A stretch of 64,000 nucleotides of DNA, taken from assembly GCF_000336575.1 (NCBI RefSeq), contig NZ_AOPO01000011.1, positions 91,913-155,912 on the forward strand. The letters are read 5' to 3'. The notes under the pieces were generated by a model. It was not told where the DNA came from. It did not search any database and saw only the letters and a program-made list of their open reading frames with translations. How positions within the stretch are numbered: position 1 is the stretch's first letter; every line of letters begins with the position of its first letter. The stretch is from Vreelandella titanicae BH1. Lineage in GTDB: Bacteria > Pseudomonadota > Gammaproteobacteria > Pseudomonadales > Halomonadaceae. Below are positions 52,546 through 61,247 of the stretch, one piece after another. The translations under genes and the position numbers were made by a program.

Positions 52546-52587
52546 TATTTACAAAAAGCTATTCACAAAAAGCCATTCACAAAAACG
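52546..52587. repeat. Three 14-bp tandem repeats between dksA and gluQ
   Basis: TATTTACAAAAAGC, TATTCACAAAAAGC and CATTCACAAAAACG are consecutive (52546-52559, 52560-52573, 52574-52587). The last copy supplies the T-tract of the dksA terminator on the minus strand. Confidence 0.8.
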
Positions 52588-52606
52588 GGCACCCTAAGGT
52601 GCCCGC
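52580..52606 (-). terminator. Terminator after dksA
   Basis: On the minus strand CGGGCACC, loop TTAG and GGTGCCCG are followed by TTTTTGTG. It lies 27 bp past the dksA stop. Confidence 0.9.
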
Positions 52607-52632
52607 GTTCGAGTAGCACGGTCTTTTAGTGC

Positions 52633-53070
52633 TCAGCCGCCTAGCTGTTTCTCTTTGAGTTCCGCCAGGGTTTTGCAATCCACACAAAGGGTGGCGGTGG
52701 GGCGAGCTTCTAAACGACGAATGCCGATTTCAACGCCGCAGGCTTCGCAGAAGCCATAATCATCATCATCGATGTTATCTAGCGTCTCGTTAATTTTCTT
52801 GAGCAGCTTACGCTCGCGATCCCGGGTACGCAGTTCCAGGCTAAAGCCCTCTTCCTGGGTAGCACGGTCGGCGGGGTCGGCGTAGTTGTTCGCATCTTCC
52901 TGCAGGTGGCGTACGGTACGATCCACCTCTTCCATGAGATCCTGTTTCCAATCCAGCAGCAGCTGACGGAAGTGCGCTAGCTGCTGCTCGTTCATATACT
53001 CTTCACCCGGCGCTGGCTCATACGGAGTGAAGGACTTGGACGCTTCCGGTTTCTTTTCTGCTACTGGCAT
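52633..53070 (-). CDS. dksA: RNA polymerase-binding transcription factor DksA
   Basis: DksA binds the secondary channel of RNA polymerase and works with ppGpp in the stringent response. The protein is about 145 residues from the ATG at 53070 (AGGGG seven bases upstream). A longer frame from 53172 adds unlike sequence. The coiled-coil has the tip motif NYADPADRATQEEGF with the functional Asp residues. The C-terminal zinc finger is CEACGVEIGIRRLEARP... with four Cys (CEAC and CVDC), ending CKTLAELKEKQ. It is followed by a strong terminator. Confidence 0.98.
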   Translation of the reverse strand: MPVAEKKPEASKSFTPYEPAPGEEYMNEQQLAHFRQLLLDWKQDLMEEVDRTVRHLQEDANNYADPADRATQEEGFSLELRTRDRERKLLKKINETLDNIDDDDYGFCEACGVEIGIRRLEARPTATLCVDCKTLAELKEKQLGG

Positions 53071-53285
53071 GGGACTGCCCCTTACATATGTGACTACTGA
53101 TCGACCATGAGCGATTGTCACGATCTCACGCCAAAGGGATGCTTGTTTAGCTGAAAAATGACTGGGTTGCAAGCATAATGGTGAGCTGTCGACGATTGTT
53201 TGGCCTTGAATATGACTAGCGCCATGTTTTAGTTAGTTTTTCAATATTTGTCCAGTTTCAAAAATGATTAGATGAAGGAGCCGTT

Positions 53286-54446
53286 ATGGCCTGGAATTCG
53301 CGTGTCGATCACGTTGCCCCTTTTCGGGTCATGCATTTGCTGGAAATGGCCCAGGCGCGGGAAGCCGCCGGCCACGATGTGATTCACCTGGAAGTAGGCG
53401 AGCCGGATTTTGCTACCCCCGAGCCCATTATCGCTGCCGGGCAGCAGGCGTTGGCCAGTGGCCATACCCGCTACACCCCAGCGGCTGGGCTGCCCGCACT
53501 GCGCGAGGCGATCGCCGGACATTACGCCGAGCACTTTAACGCTACGGTGGATCCTGCGCGTATTTTGGTAACGCCCGGGGCGTCGGGGGCGCTGCTGCTG
53601 GCAAGCCAGTTATTAGTCGAAACCGGCTCGCGGGTGCTGATGGCTGACCCTAACTACCCCTGCAATCGTCACTTTATGGCGCTAGCTGGCGCTGAGATTG
53701 ATGCGGTATCCGTGGGGCGAGATAGCGGCTGGCAGTTGGACGCTGCCCTGGTCGCCCAGCATTGGCGTGAGGACACAAGCCTAGCGATGTTGGCGTCGCC
53801 CTCTAACCCTACCGGCCACACGTTGAGCGCGCAACAGCTCTCTGCAGTGCTGGCAGCGGTCGCTGAGCGCGAAGGCGAGGTCATCGTCGATGAGATCTAC
53901 CAGGGCCTCAACTACGACGATGCACCGCTCTCAGCGACCTCGCTCTCCGCCAACGCCTTTGTGGTCAACAGCTTCTCAAAATATTTTGGTATGACCGGCT
54001 GGCGCCTGGGCTGGCTGGTGGCGCCAGAGCATGCAGTGGAGCCATTAACGCGGCTGGCGCAGAACATGTTTCTGGCCGCGGCGACGCCGTCGCAGCATGC
54101 CGCCCTGGCGGCGTTTACGCCCAAGTGCCGGGGTATTCTTGAACAGCGCCGTGAAACCCTGAAAGAGCGCCGCCAGGTGCTGCTGGAGGGCCTTGCAGGC
54201 TTGGGGCTGGCACCGGATCTCCCGCCCCAGGGGGCGTTTTATTTGTGGCTGGATATCTCCCGCTACAGCCGGGATAGCCAGGCCTTCTGTGAGCGCCTGC
54301 TGCAGGAAGAAAACGTGGCGATTACCCCGGGTATTGATTTTGCTGTACGTGGCGGCGAACACCATGTGCGCATTGCGTTCACCAATGATGTGGCCCGGCT
54401 GGAAGAGGCGGTGGCGCGGATTACACGCTTTGTGGGCAGGCTGTGA
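53286..54446 (+). CDS. Class I/II PLP-dependent aminotransferase
   Basis: This is a cytoplasmic fold-type I aminotransferase of 386 residues. VIHLEVGEPDFATPEPI and GHTRYTPAAGLPALREAIA match the AspC/AlaA subgroup. ASPSNPTGHTLS contains the conserved Asn, and DEIYQGLNY the Asp/Tyr pair. The PLP-binding Lys is in NSFSKYFGMTGWRLGW (about residue 230), and the substrate Arg near the end is in HHVRIAFTND. Its amino-acid specificity cannot be read from sequence. A similar gene lies next to dksA in pseudomonads. It overlaps sfsA by one base. Confidence 0.92.
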   Translation: MAWNSRVDHVAPFRVMHLLEMAQAREAAGHDVIHLEVGEPDFATPEPIIAAGQQALASGHTRYTPAAGLPALREAIAGHYAEHFNATVDPARILVTPGASGALLLASQLLVETGSRVLMADPNYPCNRHFMALAGAEIDAVSVGRDSGWQLDAALVAQHWREDTSLAMLASPSNPTGHTLSAQQLSAVLAAVAEREGEVIVDEIYQGLNYDDAPLSATSLSANAFVVNSFSKYFGMTGWRLGWLVAPEHAVEPLTRLAQNMFLAAATPSQHAALAAFTPKCRGILEQRRETLKERRQVLLEGLAGLGLAPDLPPQGAFYLWLDISRYSRDSQAFCERLLQEENVAITPGIDFAVRGGEHHVRIAFTNDVARLEEAVARITRFVGRL

Positions 54447-55174
54447 TGCTGGCCTATCCGGCGCTGGTGCCGGGCACTCTGATCAAGCGTTATAAGCGCT
54501 TTCTCGCCGATGTGCGTTTGGATGATGGTCGCGAAGTCGTCGCCCACTGCCCCAATACCGGCTCAATGAAGGCGGTGAACGTGCCAGGGTGCCGAGTGTG
54601 GCTGTCACCCAGCGATAACCCCAAGCGCAAGCTTGCCTGGACGTGGGAGTTTATCGAGCTGCCCCAAGCGGACGGACAGGTGGCGCTCGCCTCGGTGCAT
54701 ACCGGCCGCGCTAACCGCATCGTGGAAGCGGCGCTGGAGGCGGGGGCTTTGGAACCGTTGGCAGGCTACGCCACTCTGCGCCGGGAGGTGAAAGTGGCCG
54801 ACGCCCGCCTCGATTTTAGGCTGGATGACCCAGAGCGGGGGCGGGCGTATATCGAGGTGAAGCAGGTCACCCTCAAAGAGCAGGACGGCCACGGCTACTT
54901 TCCGGACTCGGTGAGCGTGCGTGGTACCAAGCATCTGCATTCGCTGCGAGTGCTGGCAGAGCAGGGTGAACGGGCGGTGCTGCTGTTTTGTGTCGCCCAT
55001 GAAGGTATTGCCGATGTGGCCGCCGCAGCCCATATCGACGCGACTTACGCGGCAGCCCTAGCGGAGGCCTCGGCCAGCGGGGTGGAAGTGCTGGCCTATG
55101 GTATTGAGGTGGTGCGGGAGCAACAGCGTCCCATTGGAGTGCGGTTAACCCGTAGCCTGCCTGTACGGCTGTAG
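54446..55174 (+). CDS. sfsA: Sugar fermentation stimulation protein SfsA
   Basis: SfsA is a conserved protein of about 242 residues with an N-terminal OB-like DNA-binding part and a nuclease-like core. In E. coli it affects maltose genes, but its biochemical role is still unclear. Recognisable segments are GTLIKRYKRFLADVRLDDG, VVAHCPNTGSMKAVNVPGC, RIVEAALEAGALEPL, and the core VKQVTLKEQDGHGYFPDSVS.RGTKHL. The ATG at 54446 overlaps the aminotransferase stop. A GTG at 54443 is also possible. Confidence 0.93.
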   Translation: MLAYPALVPGTLIKRYKRFLADVRLDDGREVVAHCPNTGSMKAVNVPGCRVWLSPSDNPKRKLAWTWEFIELPQADGQVALASVHTGRANRIVEAALEAGALEPLAGYATLRREVKVADARLDFRLDDPERGRAYIEVKQVTLKEQDGHGYFPDSVSVRGTKHLHSLRVLAEQGERAVLLFCVAHEGIADVAAAAHIDATYAAALAEASASGVEVLAYGIEVVREQQRPIGVRLTRSLPVRL

Positions 55175-55229
55175 ATAGAGCAAGCTTTGCATACGTTGGC
55201 CTATGACCAGCGGCCGTGGGTAGTTGTAA

Positions 55230-55292
55230 GCAAGGGTCTTTCGCCATGGATGGCGAAAGTAGCGCCCAAGGATGGGTTTACAGCGCCCTTGC
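55230..55292. repeat. Cloverleaf-like palindromic element after sfsA
   Basis: Outer arms GCAAGGG (55230-55236) and CCCTTGC (55286-55292) enclose a perfect 10-bp hairpin, CTTTCGCCAT/ATGGCGAAAG (55238-55259). A second smaller hairpin, CCCA-AGGA-TGGG (55265-55276), lies between two copies of AGCGCCC. The region is non-coding, in the 160-bp gap between convergent sfsA and the DUF4426 gene. It looks like a dispersed REP-type element and may act as a transcription stop. Confidence 0.65.
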
Positions 55293-55334
55293 GTCAATCT
55301 ACCTACGGCATGTCGAGAGCTATACAGGATTGAC

Positions 55335-55784
55335 TTAGCGATCAATATAAAAACGCTGAATAAAGTTCACCGGTTCGGGGGCGGCGTTGCGGTCGTAGCG
55401 CACGCTTAGCTCAAAGCGCATGTTCTCATCGTCGAGTAGGGTAAAAGGCGCCAGGTGGTAGGTGGCATCGCCGTCGTGCACGGTGCGAAAGCTGAGCGAC
55501 TCCTGGGCGCCTGTCAAGCCGCTTACGTGGCCCTGTACGCTGGCGTTAACGGGGCGGGTACTGCCATCCTCCTGGCGCTCGCGAACGCTTACATTAACCA
55601 GGCCGCGGTTGGCGCTGCGCTGGAGGTTGTTCGCTTGGGCCACTTCCGGGGTCAAAAAGCTGCTGTTCACCGCGCTGTAGTGAATCTCGTAATCGCCCAC
55701 GCTGACGAACTGCTCAGCGTGGGCCCCAGCGGCGGCGAAGAGCATGCCGACAAGGGCGGCACTCATCATTAATCTGCGTAACAT
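55335..55784 (-). CDS. DUF4426 domain periplasmic protein
   Basis: This protein of 149 residues is probably exported. It has a signal peptide (RRLMMSAALVGMLFAAAGAHA, cleavage near residue 23). The mature part is beta-rich, with VSVGDYEIHYSAVNSSFLTPEVAQ (split, about 26-48), NRGLVNVSVR and MRFELSVRYDRNA. This matches the DUF4426 family found near metX/metW in pseudomonads. Its function is unknown. It is the last gene of the metX-metW block, 39 bp after metW. Confidence 0.82.
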   Translation of the reverse strand: MLRRLMMSAALVGMLFAAAGAHAEQFVSVGDYEIHYSAVNSSFLTPEVAQANNLQRSANRGLVNVSVRERQEDGSTRPVNASVQGHVSGLTGAQESLSFRTVHDGDATYHLAPFTLLDDENMRFELSVRYDRNAAPEPVNFIQRFYIDR

Positions 55785-55823
55785 GGCGTGGCTCCTTGGG
55801 TTGCGTTTAAGCGCGATGAATAT

Positions 55824-56420
55824 CTAGCGGCGACGAACGCGGAAAATGGCAATTTCACCAAATAGATTGGGCCATAGCCGCGATTTCCAGTGACCTTGAT
55901 GATCCCCCACGCCCACCGCGCGATCAACAATCATCAAGCCCTTCTCGCGGCACAGGTGCTCAAAGTCGTTGAACGTTGAGAGATGGATGTTGGGCGTGTC
56001 GTACCAGGCGTGGGGCAGCGATTTGGATACCGGCATATAGCCGCGCAGACCCAAATGAACACGGTGACGCCAGTAGGCGAAGTTGGGGAAAGTGATGATG
56101 CCCTCTTCGGCGACACGCAGCATTTCATCGAGCATCTTGTCCGGACGGCGCAGCGCCTGCAGCGCCTGGGTCATGATTACCTGATCATAACTGTTATCGC
56201 AGAAGCTGCTTAAACCGTCATCCAGGTTGTGCTCAATCACGCTGACGCCCCGGGCGACGCAAGCATTAATGCCGTCATGGTCGATCTCTAAGCCATAGCC
56301 GGTCACGCCCTTATTGTTAGCCAGGGTCTCAAGCAGTTCGCCGTCGCCACAGGCGAGGTCGAGCACGTGCGCCCCTTCGGGCACCCAGTCATAAATCAGT
56401 TCAAGATCGGCGCGCATCAT
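55824..56420 (-). CDS. metW: Methionine biosynthesis protein MetW
   Basis: MetW is a SAM-dependent-methyltransferase-like partner of MetX, required for full homoserine acyltransferase activity in some bacteria. The 198-residue protein has the SAM-type motif [17 protein letters not shown] (about 19-35), [19 protein letters not shown] and [36 protein letters not shown] follows. It overlaps the metX stop by four bases, so it is translationally coupled. Either ATG at 56420 or 56417 may start it. Confidence 0.95.
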   Translation of the reverse strand: MMRADLELIYDWVPEGAHVLDLACGDGELLETLANNKGVTGYGLEIDHDGINACVARGVSVIEHNLDDGLSSFCDNSYDQVIMTQALQALRRPDKMLDEMLRVAEEGIITFPNFAYWRHRVHLGLRGYMPVSKSLPHAWYDTPNIHLSTFNDFEHLCREKGLMIVDRAVGVGDHQGHWKSRLWPNLFGEIAIFRVRRR

Positions 56421-57643
56421 GGCGTCTCCTCTGAGCTCGTTGCATCTTCGCTTGCTTCATCTTTACCCACTTCGGCGAGGTTAAGCTCGCCGGCAGCGCG
56501 GTTCATAAAAGCGCTGAAGATGGCGTCGTAGCGCGGCTCTGAGAGTAAGAAAGCATCGTGCCCATGGGGCGAGTCGATGTTGGCGTAGCTAACCGCTTTG
56601 CCCGCACGAATGAGTGCATCGACCAGCTCGCGGGAGCGCGAGGGCGGAAAGCGCCAGTCGGTGGTAAAGCTGACAATCAAAAACGGGCACTGCGCTGGGG
56701 CCAGGGCTTTGGCTAAGTCGCCCCCTTGGGTCGCGGATGGGTCAAAGTAGTCCAGCGCTTTGGTCATCAGCAGGTAAGTATTGGCATCAAAGGCGGTGGA
56801 GAAGGTGTCGCCCTGATAGCGCAAGTAGGACTCCACCTGGAACTCAACGTCAAAGCCGAAGTTAAGGTCGTCGCTACGCAAATCGCGGCCAAACTTGCTG
56901 CCCATGGCGTCTTCGGACAGATAGGTGATATGGCCCACCATGCGCGCGAGCTTAAGTCCGCGTTTGGGTACGGTGTCGTGCTCTGCATACCAGCCGTCAA
57001 AAAACTCCGGATCAGAGCGAATCGCCTGGCGAGCCACTTCGTTGAAAGCGATATTTTGCGCCGAGAGTCGTGGCGTGGCGGCAATCACCACCGCATTAGC
57101 CACCCGTTCCGGGTAGGTCATTGTCCATTGCATCACCTGCATGCCGCCCAGACTGCCGCCCACCGCGGCGGCCCAGCGCTCAATCCCCAGGTGGTCGGCA
57201 AGCCGCGCCTGGCTGGCCACCCAATCGCTCACCGTGACCATGGGGAACTCAGGCCCCCATTGGCGGCCGGTGTCGGGGTTATGACTGACCGGCCCGGTGC
57301 TGCCATGGCAGCCCCCCAGGTTATTAAGCGACACAACAAAAAAGCGGTTGGTGTCGATCGCTTTACCGGGGCCAATATGGGCATCCCACCAGCCGGGCTT
57401 GCGGTCTTCTTCGCTGTGGTAGCCCGCGGCGTGGTGGTGACCCGAGAGCGCGTGGCAAATCAGCACCGCGTTACTGCGATCGGCATTCAATGTGCCGTAG
57501 GTTTCGTAAATCAGCTCGTAGGCAGGCAGCACTTTGCCGCAGGCGAGAGCGAGCGGCGTGTCGAAGCGTGCCACGTGCGGGGTGACCACGCCGACGGAGC
57601 CCGCCGGTCGGTCTGCAAATGCAAGCGTATCTGAGTCAGGCAT
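56417..57643 (-). CDS. metX: Homoserine O-acyltransferase MetX
   Basis: MetX activates homoserine for methionine synthesis using acetyl- or succinyl-CoA. The 408-residue alpha/beta hydrolase has [14 protein letters not shown], the [12 protein letters not shown] motif, the catalytic Ser in [12 protein letters not shown] (about residue 164), Asp near [13 protein letters not shown] and His in [11 protein letters not shown]. Whether it prefers acetyl- or succinyl-CoA cannot be settled by eye. The genomic pairing with metW is common among succinyl-CoA users. A MITE-like element lies 51 bp upstream. Confidence 0.95.
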   Translation of the reverse strand: MPDSDTLAFADRPAGSVGVVTPHVARFDTPLALACGKVLPAYELIYETYGTLNADRSNAVLICHALSGHHHAAGYHSEEDRKPGWWDAHIGPGKAIDTNRFFVVSLNNLGGCHGSTGPVSHNPDTGRQWGPEFPMVTVSDWVASQARLADHLGIERWAAAVGGSLGGMQVMQWTMTYPERVANAVVIAATPRLSAQNIAFNEVARQAIRSDPEFFDGWYAEHDTVPKRGLKLARMVGHITYLSEDAMGSKFGRDLRSDDLNFGFDVEFQVESYLRYQGDTFSTAFDANTYLLMTKALDYFDPSATQGGDLAKALAPAQCPFLIVSFTTDWRFPPSRSRELVDALIRAGKAVSYANIDSPHGHDAFLLSEPRYDAIFSAFMNRAAGELNLAEVGKDEASEDATSSEETP

Positions 57644-57693
57644 TGAAGGCGCTAGTCCTGCTGAAAGAGGGAGACTGAAGTAGATCCTGTAAA

Positions 57694-57825
57694 CCTCTGA
57701 TTAACTATTGCGCTTGCCCATACGGCGTTAAAAATCGCCTCAAAATGCTCATTTACAACCTGTAAATTCCGCTTTTTCGTTGATTTTTGCCTTGTCTGGC
57801 CTGCACTCATTACGTTAATCAGAGG
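57694..57825. mobile_element. MITE-like element with terminal inverted repeats
   Basis: CCTCTGATTAAC (57694-57705) and GTTAATCAGAGG (57814-57825) are perfect 12-bp terminal inverted repeats, extendable to 15 bp with one mismatch. The 132-bp interior is non-coding and partly self-complementary: TTAAAAATCGCC faces a GATTTTTGCC stretch, and ATTTACAACCTGTAAAT is palindromic near the centre. A 70-codon minus-strand frame crosses it but looks accidental. It lies between yggT and metX. No clear target-site duplication was seen. Confidence 0.7.
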
Positions 57826-57860
57826 CTTCCTTGCTAAGAATACGGAGATGGCAGTTGCCA

Positions 57861-58454
57861 TCACAGCCCGACCAGCGCGCCGGAAATGCCCGCCGCACGA
57901 ATCAGGGCGCCGACCACCAAACCATCGATCAGGTTAATGGCGATAAACACCACGATAGGCGATAGATCGATCATGCCCAGCGGAGGAATCACTTTGCGTA
58001 CCGGGGCCATAATCGGCTCTACCAACTGCATAACCAGCAGCGCACCTGGATGGCTGGCGTTGGGCGCTACCCAGCTCAAAATAATCATCACAATCAGGGC
58101 GAAGAAGTAGATTTTTAAAATTGCATTCGCCAAGGCGGCCGCACCGGCAATCAGCAGTCCAGCAATGGGTGGCATGCCAACGCCAATCACCATAAAAATG
58201 GCGATGATGCTAGCCACTTTCAATACAAAGCCTGCTGCTAAGGTGGCGAGGTCGAAGCGGCCAGCCACAGGGCCTAAAAAGCCTTGAAATAGCCCCACTA
58301 CCGGCTGGGTGATTTTGACCACCGATTGGCTTAACGGGTTGTAGTAATCCGCCCGCGACGCTTGCAGCAGGAAGCGCAGCATGAGTAAAAAGAGGTAAAT
58401 ATTGATGAGGGTATTTACCAGCATTAACCCTGCACTGCCCAATTCATTGCCCAT
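57861..58454 (-). CDS. yggT: YggT family membrane protein
   Basis: This is an inner-membrane protein of 197 residues made of two YGGT repeats. Each has a hydrophobic helix pair and the repeat signature: LMLRFLLQASRADYYNPLSQSVVKITQPV in the first half (shown in part) and MIILSWVAPNASHPGALLVMQLVEPIMAP in the second. YggT proteins have been linked to osmotic or ion homeostasis and cell division, without a firm biochemical role. It follows proC by 55 bp in the yggS-proC-yggT order seen in many gammaproteobacteria. Confidence 0.92.
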   Translation of the reverse strand: MGNELGSAGLMLVNTLINIYLFLLMLRFLLQASRADYYNPLSQSVVKITQPVVGLFQGFLGPVAGRFDLATLAAGFVLKVASIIAIFMVIGVGMPPIAGLLIAGAAALANAILKIYFFALIVMIILSWVAPNASHPGALLVMQLVEPIMAPVRKVIPPLGMIDLSPIVVFIAINLIDGLVVGALIRAAGISGALVGL

Positions 58455-58509
58455 TATTATGTCTCCTTGATGATCCGGTAGCTTAGGCTGTGTTAGCCGA
58501 ATGGCTGCA

Positions 58510-59334
58510 TTAGCTGCCGCTTAGTTCCTTGGCCATTGCCTGGGCGCGGTCGGCGCAGGCCTGCATGGCGTCGGCAATCGTGGTGCGCAATTGTGCCTCT
58601 TCCATATGTTGAATGGCACGTTCGGTGGTGCCGCCCGGCGACATAACGTTCTGTTTCAGCGTGGCGGGGTCTTTATCACTCTGCTGCGCCATGGTGGCGG
58701 CACCCAGCGCGGTTTGAATAGCCAGGCGGCGCGCGGTAGCGGCAGGTAGGCCGAGTTTAACCGCGGCTTCTTCCATGGCTTCGAACATCAGAAAGAAGTA
58801 GGCCGGGGCGCTACCAGAAACAGCGGTGACTGCGTCTAACAGGGCTTCTTCTTCCACCCACTCCACAATGCCGACCGCTTCCATTAACTGGGTGGCCACG
58901 TCACGCTGGGCATCGCTGACGTTGGCATTGGCGTAGAGGCCGCTGGCGCCATAACCGACCAGCGAGGGCGTATTGGGCATGCAGCGTACGATGGCATTCT
59001 GGCCGCCTAGCCACTGGTCGATCGTGCCGGCATCCAGGCCGGCAGCAATCGAGATGACCAACGGCTGCTGGCGCTGAACGCTGTCGCGCAACGCTTCGCA
59101 TACGTTGCGCATGATTTGCGGCTTCACCGCGAGTACCACCACATCGGCCTCAGCCACCGCCGCATTGTTGTCGGTGTCTGTATTGATGCCTAAGCGTTGT
59201 TTAATCGATGTCAGTTCGCTGTCATTCGGCGCGGTGGCGGTAATAGTAGAAGGCGCAACGCCGCTGTCGATTAGGCCGCCGATAATGGCGCTGGCCATAT
59301 TGCCGGCCCCAATGAAGGTAATCTTATTCGCCAT
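58510..59334 (-). CDS. proC: Pyrroline-5-carboxylate reductase
   Basis: ProC reduces pyrroline-5-carboxylate to proline with NAD(P)H. The 274-residue protein has the N-terminal Rossmann motif ITFIGAGNMASAIIGGL (3-19), VVLAVKPQIM, RCMPNTPSLVGYGASGL and AVSGSAPAYFFLMFEAMEEA. The C-terminal signature VMSPGGTTERAIQHMEE is complete. Proline is a compatible solute in halophiles, but this is the housekeeping gene in its usual yggS-proC-yggT setting. Confidence 0.98.
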   Translation of the reverse strand: MANKITFIGAGNMASAIIGGLIDSGVAPSTITATAPNDSELTSIKQRLGINTDTDNNAAVAEADVVVLAVKPQIMRNVCEALRDSVQRQQPLVISIAAGLDAGTIDQWLGGQNAIVRCMPNTPSLVGYGASGLYANANVSDAQRDVATQLMEAVGIVEWVEEEALLDAVTAVSGSAPAYFFLMFEAMEEAAVKLGLPAATARRLAIQTALGAATMAQQSDKDPATLKQNVMSPGGTTERAIQHMEEAQLRTTIADAMQACADRAQAMAKELSGS

Positions 59335-59389
59335 GGTAGGTGTCCCTTAAGTAAAAGTGTTCTACGTAAAAAAGTGGGCTACTTTTCGT

Positions 59390-60112
59390 CTAAGCCGATG
59401 GGCGAGCGCCGAAAATTGCAGTGCCCAAACGCACCAGCGTGGCGCCTTCCAGCACCGCCGCTTCTAAATCGTCGCTCATGCCCATCGAGAGCGTATCAAG
59501 GGGCGCGTCTGGCAAGCTGCTTTGTAAGGCGGTAAAAGCTTCGCGTAGTGCTGCCAAAGGCTGGCGCTGAGCACTTATATCCTCTGTTGGAGCGGGGATC
59601 GCCATTAAGCCGCGCAGGCGCAGATTAGGCAGTGTGGCGACTTCCCTAGCCAATTCCTCTAACTCCTCGGGCAGCACACCAGCTTTGCTCTCTTCTCGGC
59701 TGATATTAATCTGCAGGCAGATATTGAGCGGCGCAAGGTGCGTTGGGCGCTGCTCGTTAAGGCGTTTGGCAATTTTTAGCCGATCGACGCTGTGTACCCA
59801 GTCAAAGTGCTCGGCCACAGAGCGGGTTTTGTTGGACTGCAGGGGGCCAATGAAATGCCATACAATGCCGTCAAGATCAGTAAGTTCGGCCTGCTTTTCC
59901 AGCGCTTCTTGCAAATAGTTTTCACCAAATTCACGCTGACCCAACTGCCAAACCTGACGAATCATCGCCGCAGGCTTGGTTTTGCTGACGGCCAGTAGCT
60001 TGGCTGCACCCTGGGCGCGCCCCGCGTTTTCTAATGCATTATGCAGGCGTTCAAGCGCCTGAGCGTATGAATGGCCGAGTGACTCGTTAAGCGCGATGTC
60101 TGTCATACTCAA
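59390..60112 (-). CDS. yggS: PLP homeostasis protein YggS (PLPBP)
   Basis: YggS is a single-domain PLP-binding protein related to the alanine racemase barrel and maintains vitamin B6 and amino-acid balance. The 240-residue protein has the PLP Lys in KLLAVSKTKPAAMIRQV (about residue 45), REFGENYLQEALEK, WHFIGPLQSNKTR, VHSVDR and the phosphate-binding LSMGMSDDLEAAVLEGATLVR.. near the end. It is divergent from pilT, 26 bp away. Confidence 0.97.
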   Translation of the reverse strand: MSMTDIALNESLGHSYAQALERLHNALENAGRAQGAAKLLAVSKTKPAAMIRQVWQLGQREFGENYLQEALEKQAELTDLDGIVWHFIGPLQSNKTRSVAEHFDWVHSVDRLKIAKRLNEQRPTHLAPLNICLQINISREESKAGVLPEELEELAREVATLPNLRLRGLMAIPAPTEDISAQRQPLAALREAFTALQSSLPDAPLDTLSMGMSDDLEAAVLEGATLVRLGTAIFGARPSA

Positions 60113-60138
60113 GCACCTTACCGCAGCTGGGAAGAGAG

Positions 60139-61182
60139 ATGGATATTACCGAACTGCTAGCATTCTCGGCAAAGCAGAATGCCTCTGACTTGCACCTTTC
60201 GGCCGGTTTGCCGCCCATGATACGTGTTGATGGCGATATTCGTCGGCTCAATGTGCCCGCTATCGATAATAACGATGTGCGCAGATTGATCTACGCCATC
60301 ATGAATGATCGTCAGCGGCGCGACTACGAAGAGCACCTGGAAATTGATTTTTCCTTTGAAGTGCCGGGGATCGCCCGCTTTCGTGTTAACGCCTTTACTC
60401 AAGCTCGCGGGGCGGGGGCGGTGTTTCGCACCATTCCCAATCAAGTACTTTCCATACAAACCCTTGGGCTCGGTGAGGTGTTCGAGCGCCTGGCGATGTT
60501 ACCGCGGGGCCTGGTGCTGGTGACTGGGCCAACGGGGTCGGGCAAAAGCACCACGCTGGCCGCCATGATCGATTACATTAACGATCATCGTTACGAGCAC
60601 ATTCTCACCATTGAAGACCCCGTCGAGTTTGTCCACGTTAGCAAGCGCTGTTTGATTAACCAACGCGAAGTGCATCGCGACACCCATAGCTTTGCCGATG
60701 CGTTGCGTAGCGCGCTGCGTGAAGACCCGGATGTGATCCTGGTCGGCGAGCTGCGTGATCTGGAGACCATCCGTTTAGCACTGACCGCTGCTGAAACTGG
60801 TCATCTGGTGCTGGGAACGCTGCATACCACCTCTGCCGTCAAGACAATCGACCGGATCATCGATGTTTTTCCCAGCGAAGAGAAAGCCATGGTGCGCTCC
60901 ATGCTTTCGGAATCGCTCCAGGCAGTGGTGTCGCAATCGCTGCTTAAACGTCAGGGCGGCGGGCGCGTAGCGGCCCACGAAATCCTCATGGCCACTTCCG
61001 CAGTGCGCAACTTGATCCGCGAAGACAAAGTGGCGCAGATGTACTCAGCCATTCAAACCGGTGGCAGCCTGGGTATGCAAACGCTGGATGCCGCGCTGTC
61101 TCGGTTAGTCAATGAGGGCGTTGTAAGCATAGAGGAAGCCCAGGCTCAGGCTAAAGGCACTCTCGCCGCAAAAGCTGAATAA
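60139..61182 (+). CDS. pilT: Type IV pilus retraction ATPase PilT
   Basis: PilT is the hexameric cytoplasmic ATPase that powers pilus retraction and twitching. The 347-residue protein has the N-terminal PAS-like domain (DITELLAFSAKQNASDLHLS), Walker A GPTGSGKST (about 132-140), the Asp box EDPVEFVH, Walker B DPDVILVGELRD and the His box ETGHLVLGTLHT. The C-terminal effector AIRNLIRE-like motif reads SAVRNLIREDK. No pilU follows it here, unlike in Pseudomonas. The downstream gene is convergent anmK. Confidence 0.97.
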   Translation: MDITELLAFSAKQNASDLHLSAGLPPMIRVDGDIRRLNVPAIDNNDVRRLIYAIMNDRQRRDYEEHLEIDFSFEVPGIARFRVNAFTQARGAGAVFRTIPNQVLSIQTLGLGEVFERLAMLPRGLVLVTGPTGSGKSTTLAAMIDYINDHRYEHILTIEDPVEFVHVSKRCLINQREVHRDTHSFADALRSALREDPDVILVGELRDLETIRLALTAAETGHLVLGTLHTTSAVKTIDRIIDVFPSEEKAMVRSMLSESLQAVVSQSLLKRQGGGRVAAHEILMATSAVRNLIREDKVAQMYSAIQTGGSLGMQTLDAALSRLVNEGVVSIEEAQAQAKGTLAAKAE

Positions 61183-61247
61183 TTTAAGCCTTGTGACGTA
61201 CCCACTGCTTTTCTTTGAGGTCTAGGGGCGTATTCAAACAATGAGTA

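Noticed and set aside
53205..53232. Sigma-32-like CTTGAAT ... CCATGTTT before the aminotransferase
   Set aside because: The spacing is about five bases shorter than in the two convincing heat-shock promoters and the -10 lacks CCCC.
57652..57864. 70-codon minus-strand frame between metX and yggT
   Set aside because: It runs straight through the inverted-repeat element and has no recognisable domain. It is most likely an accidental frame.
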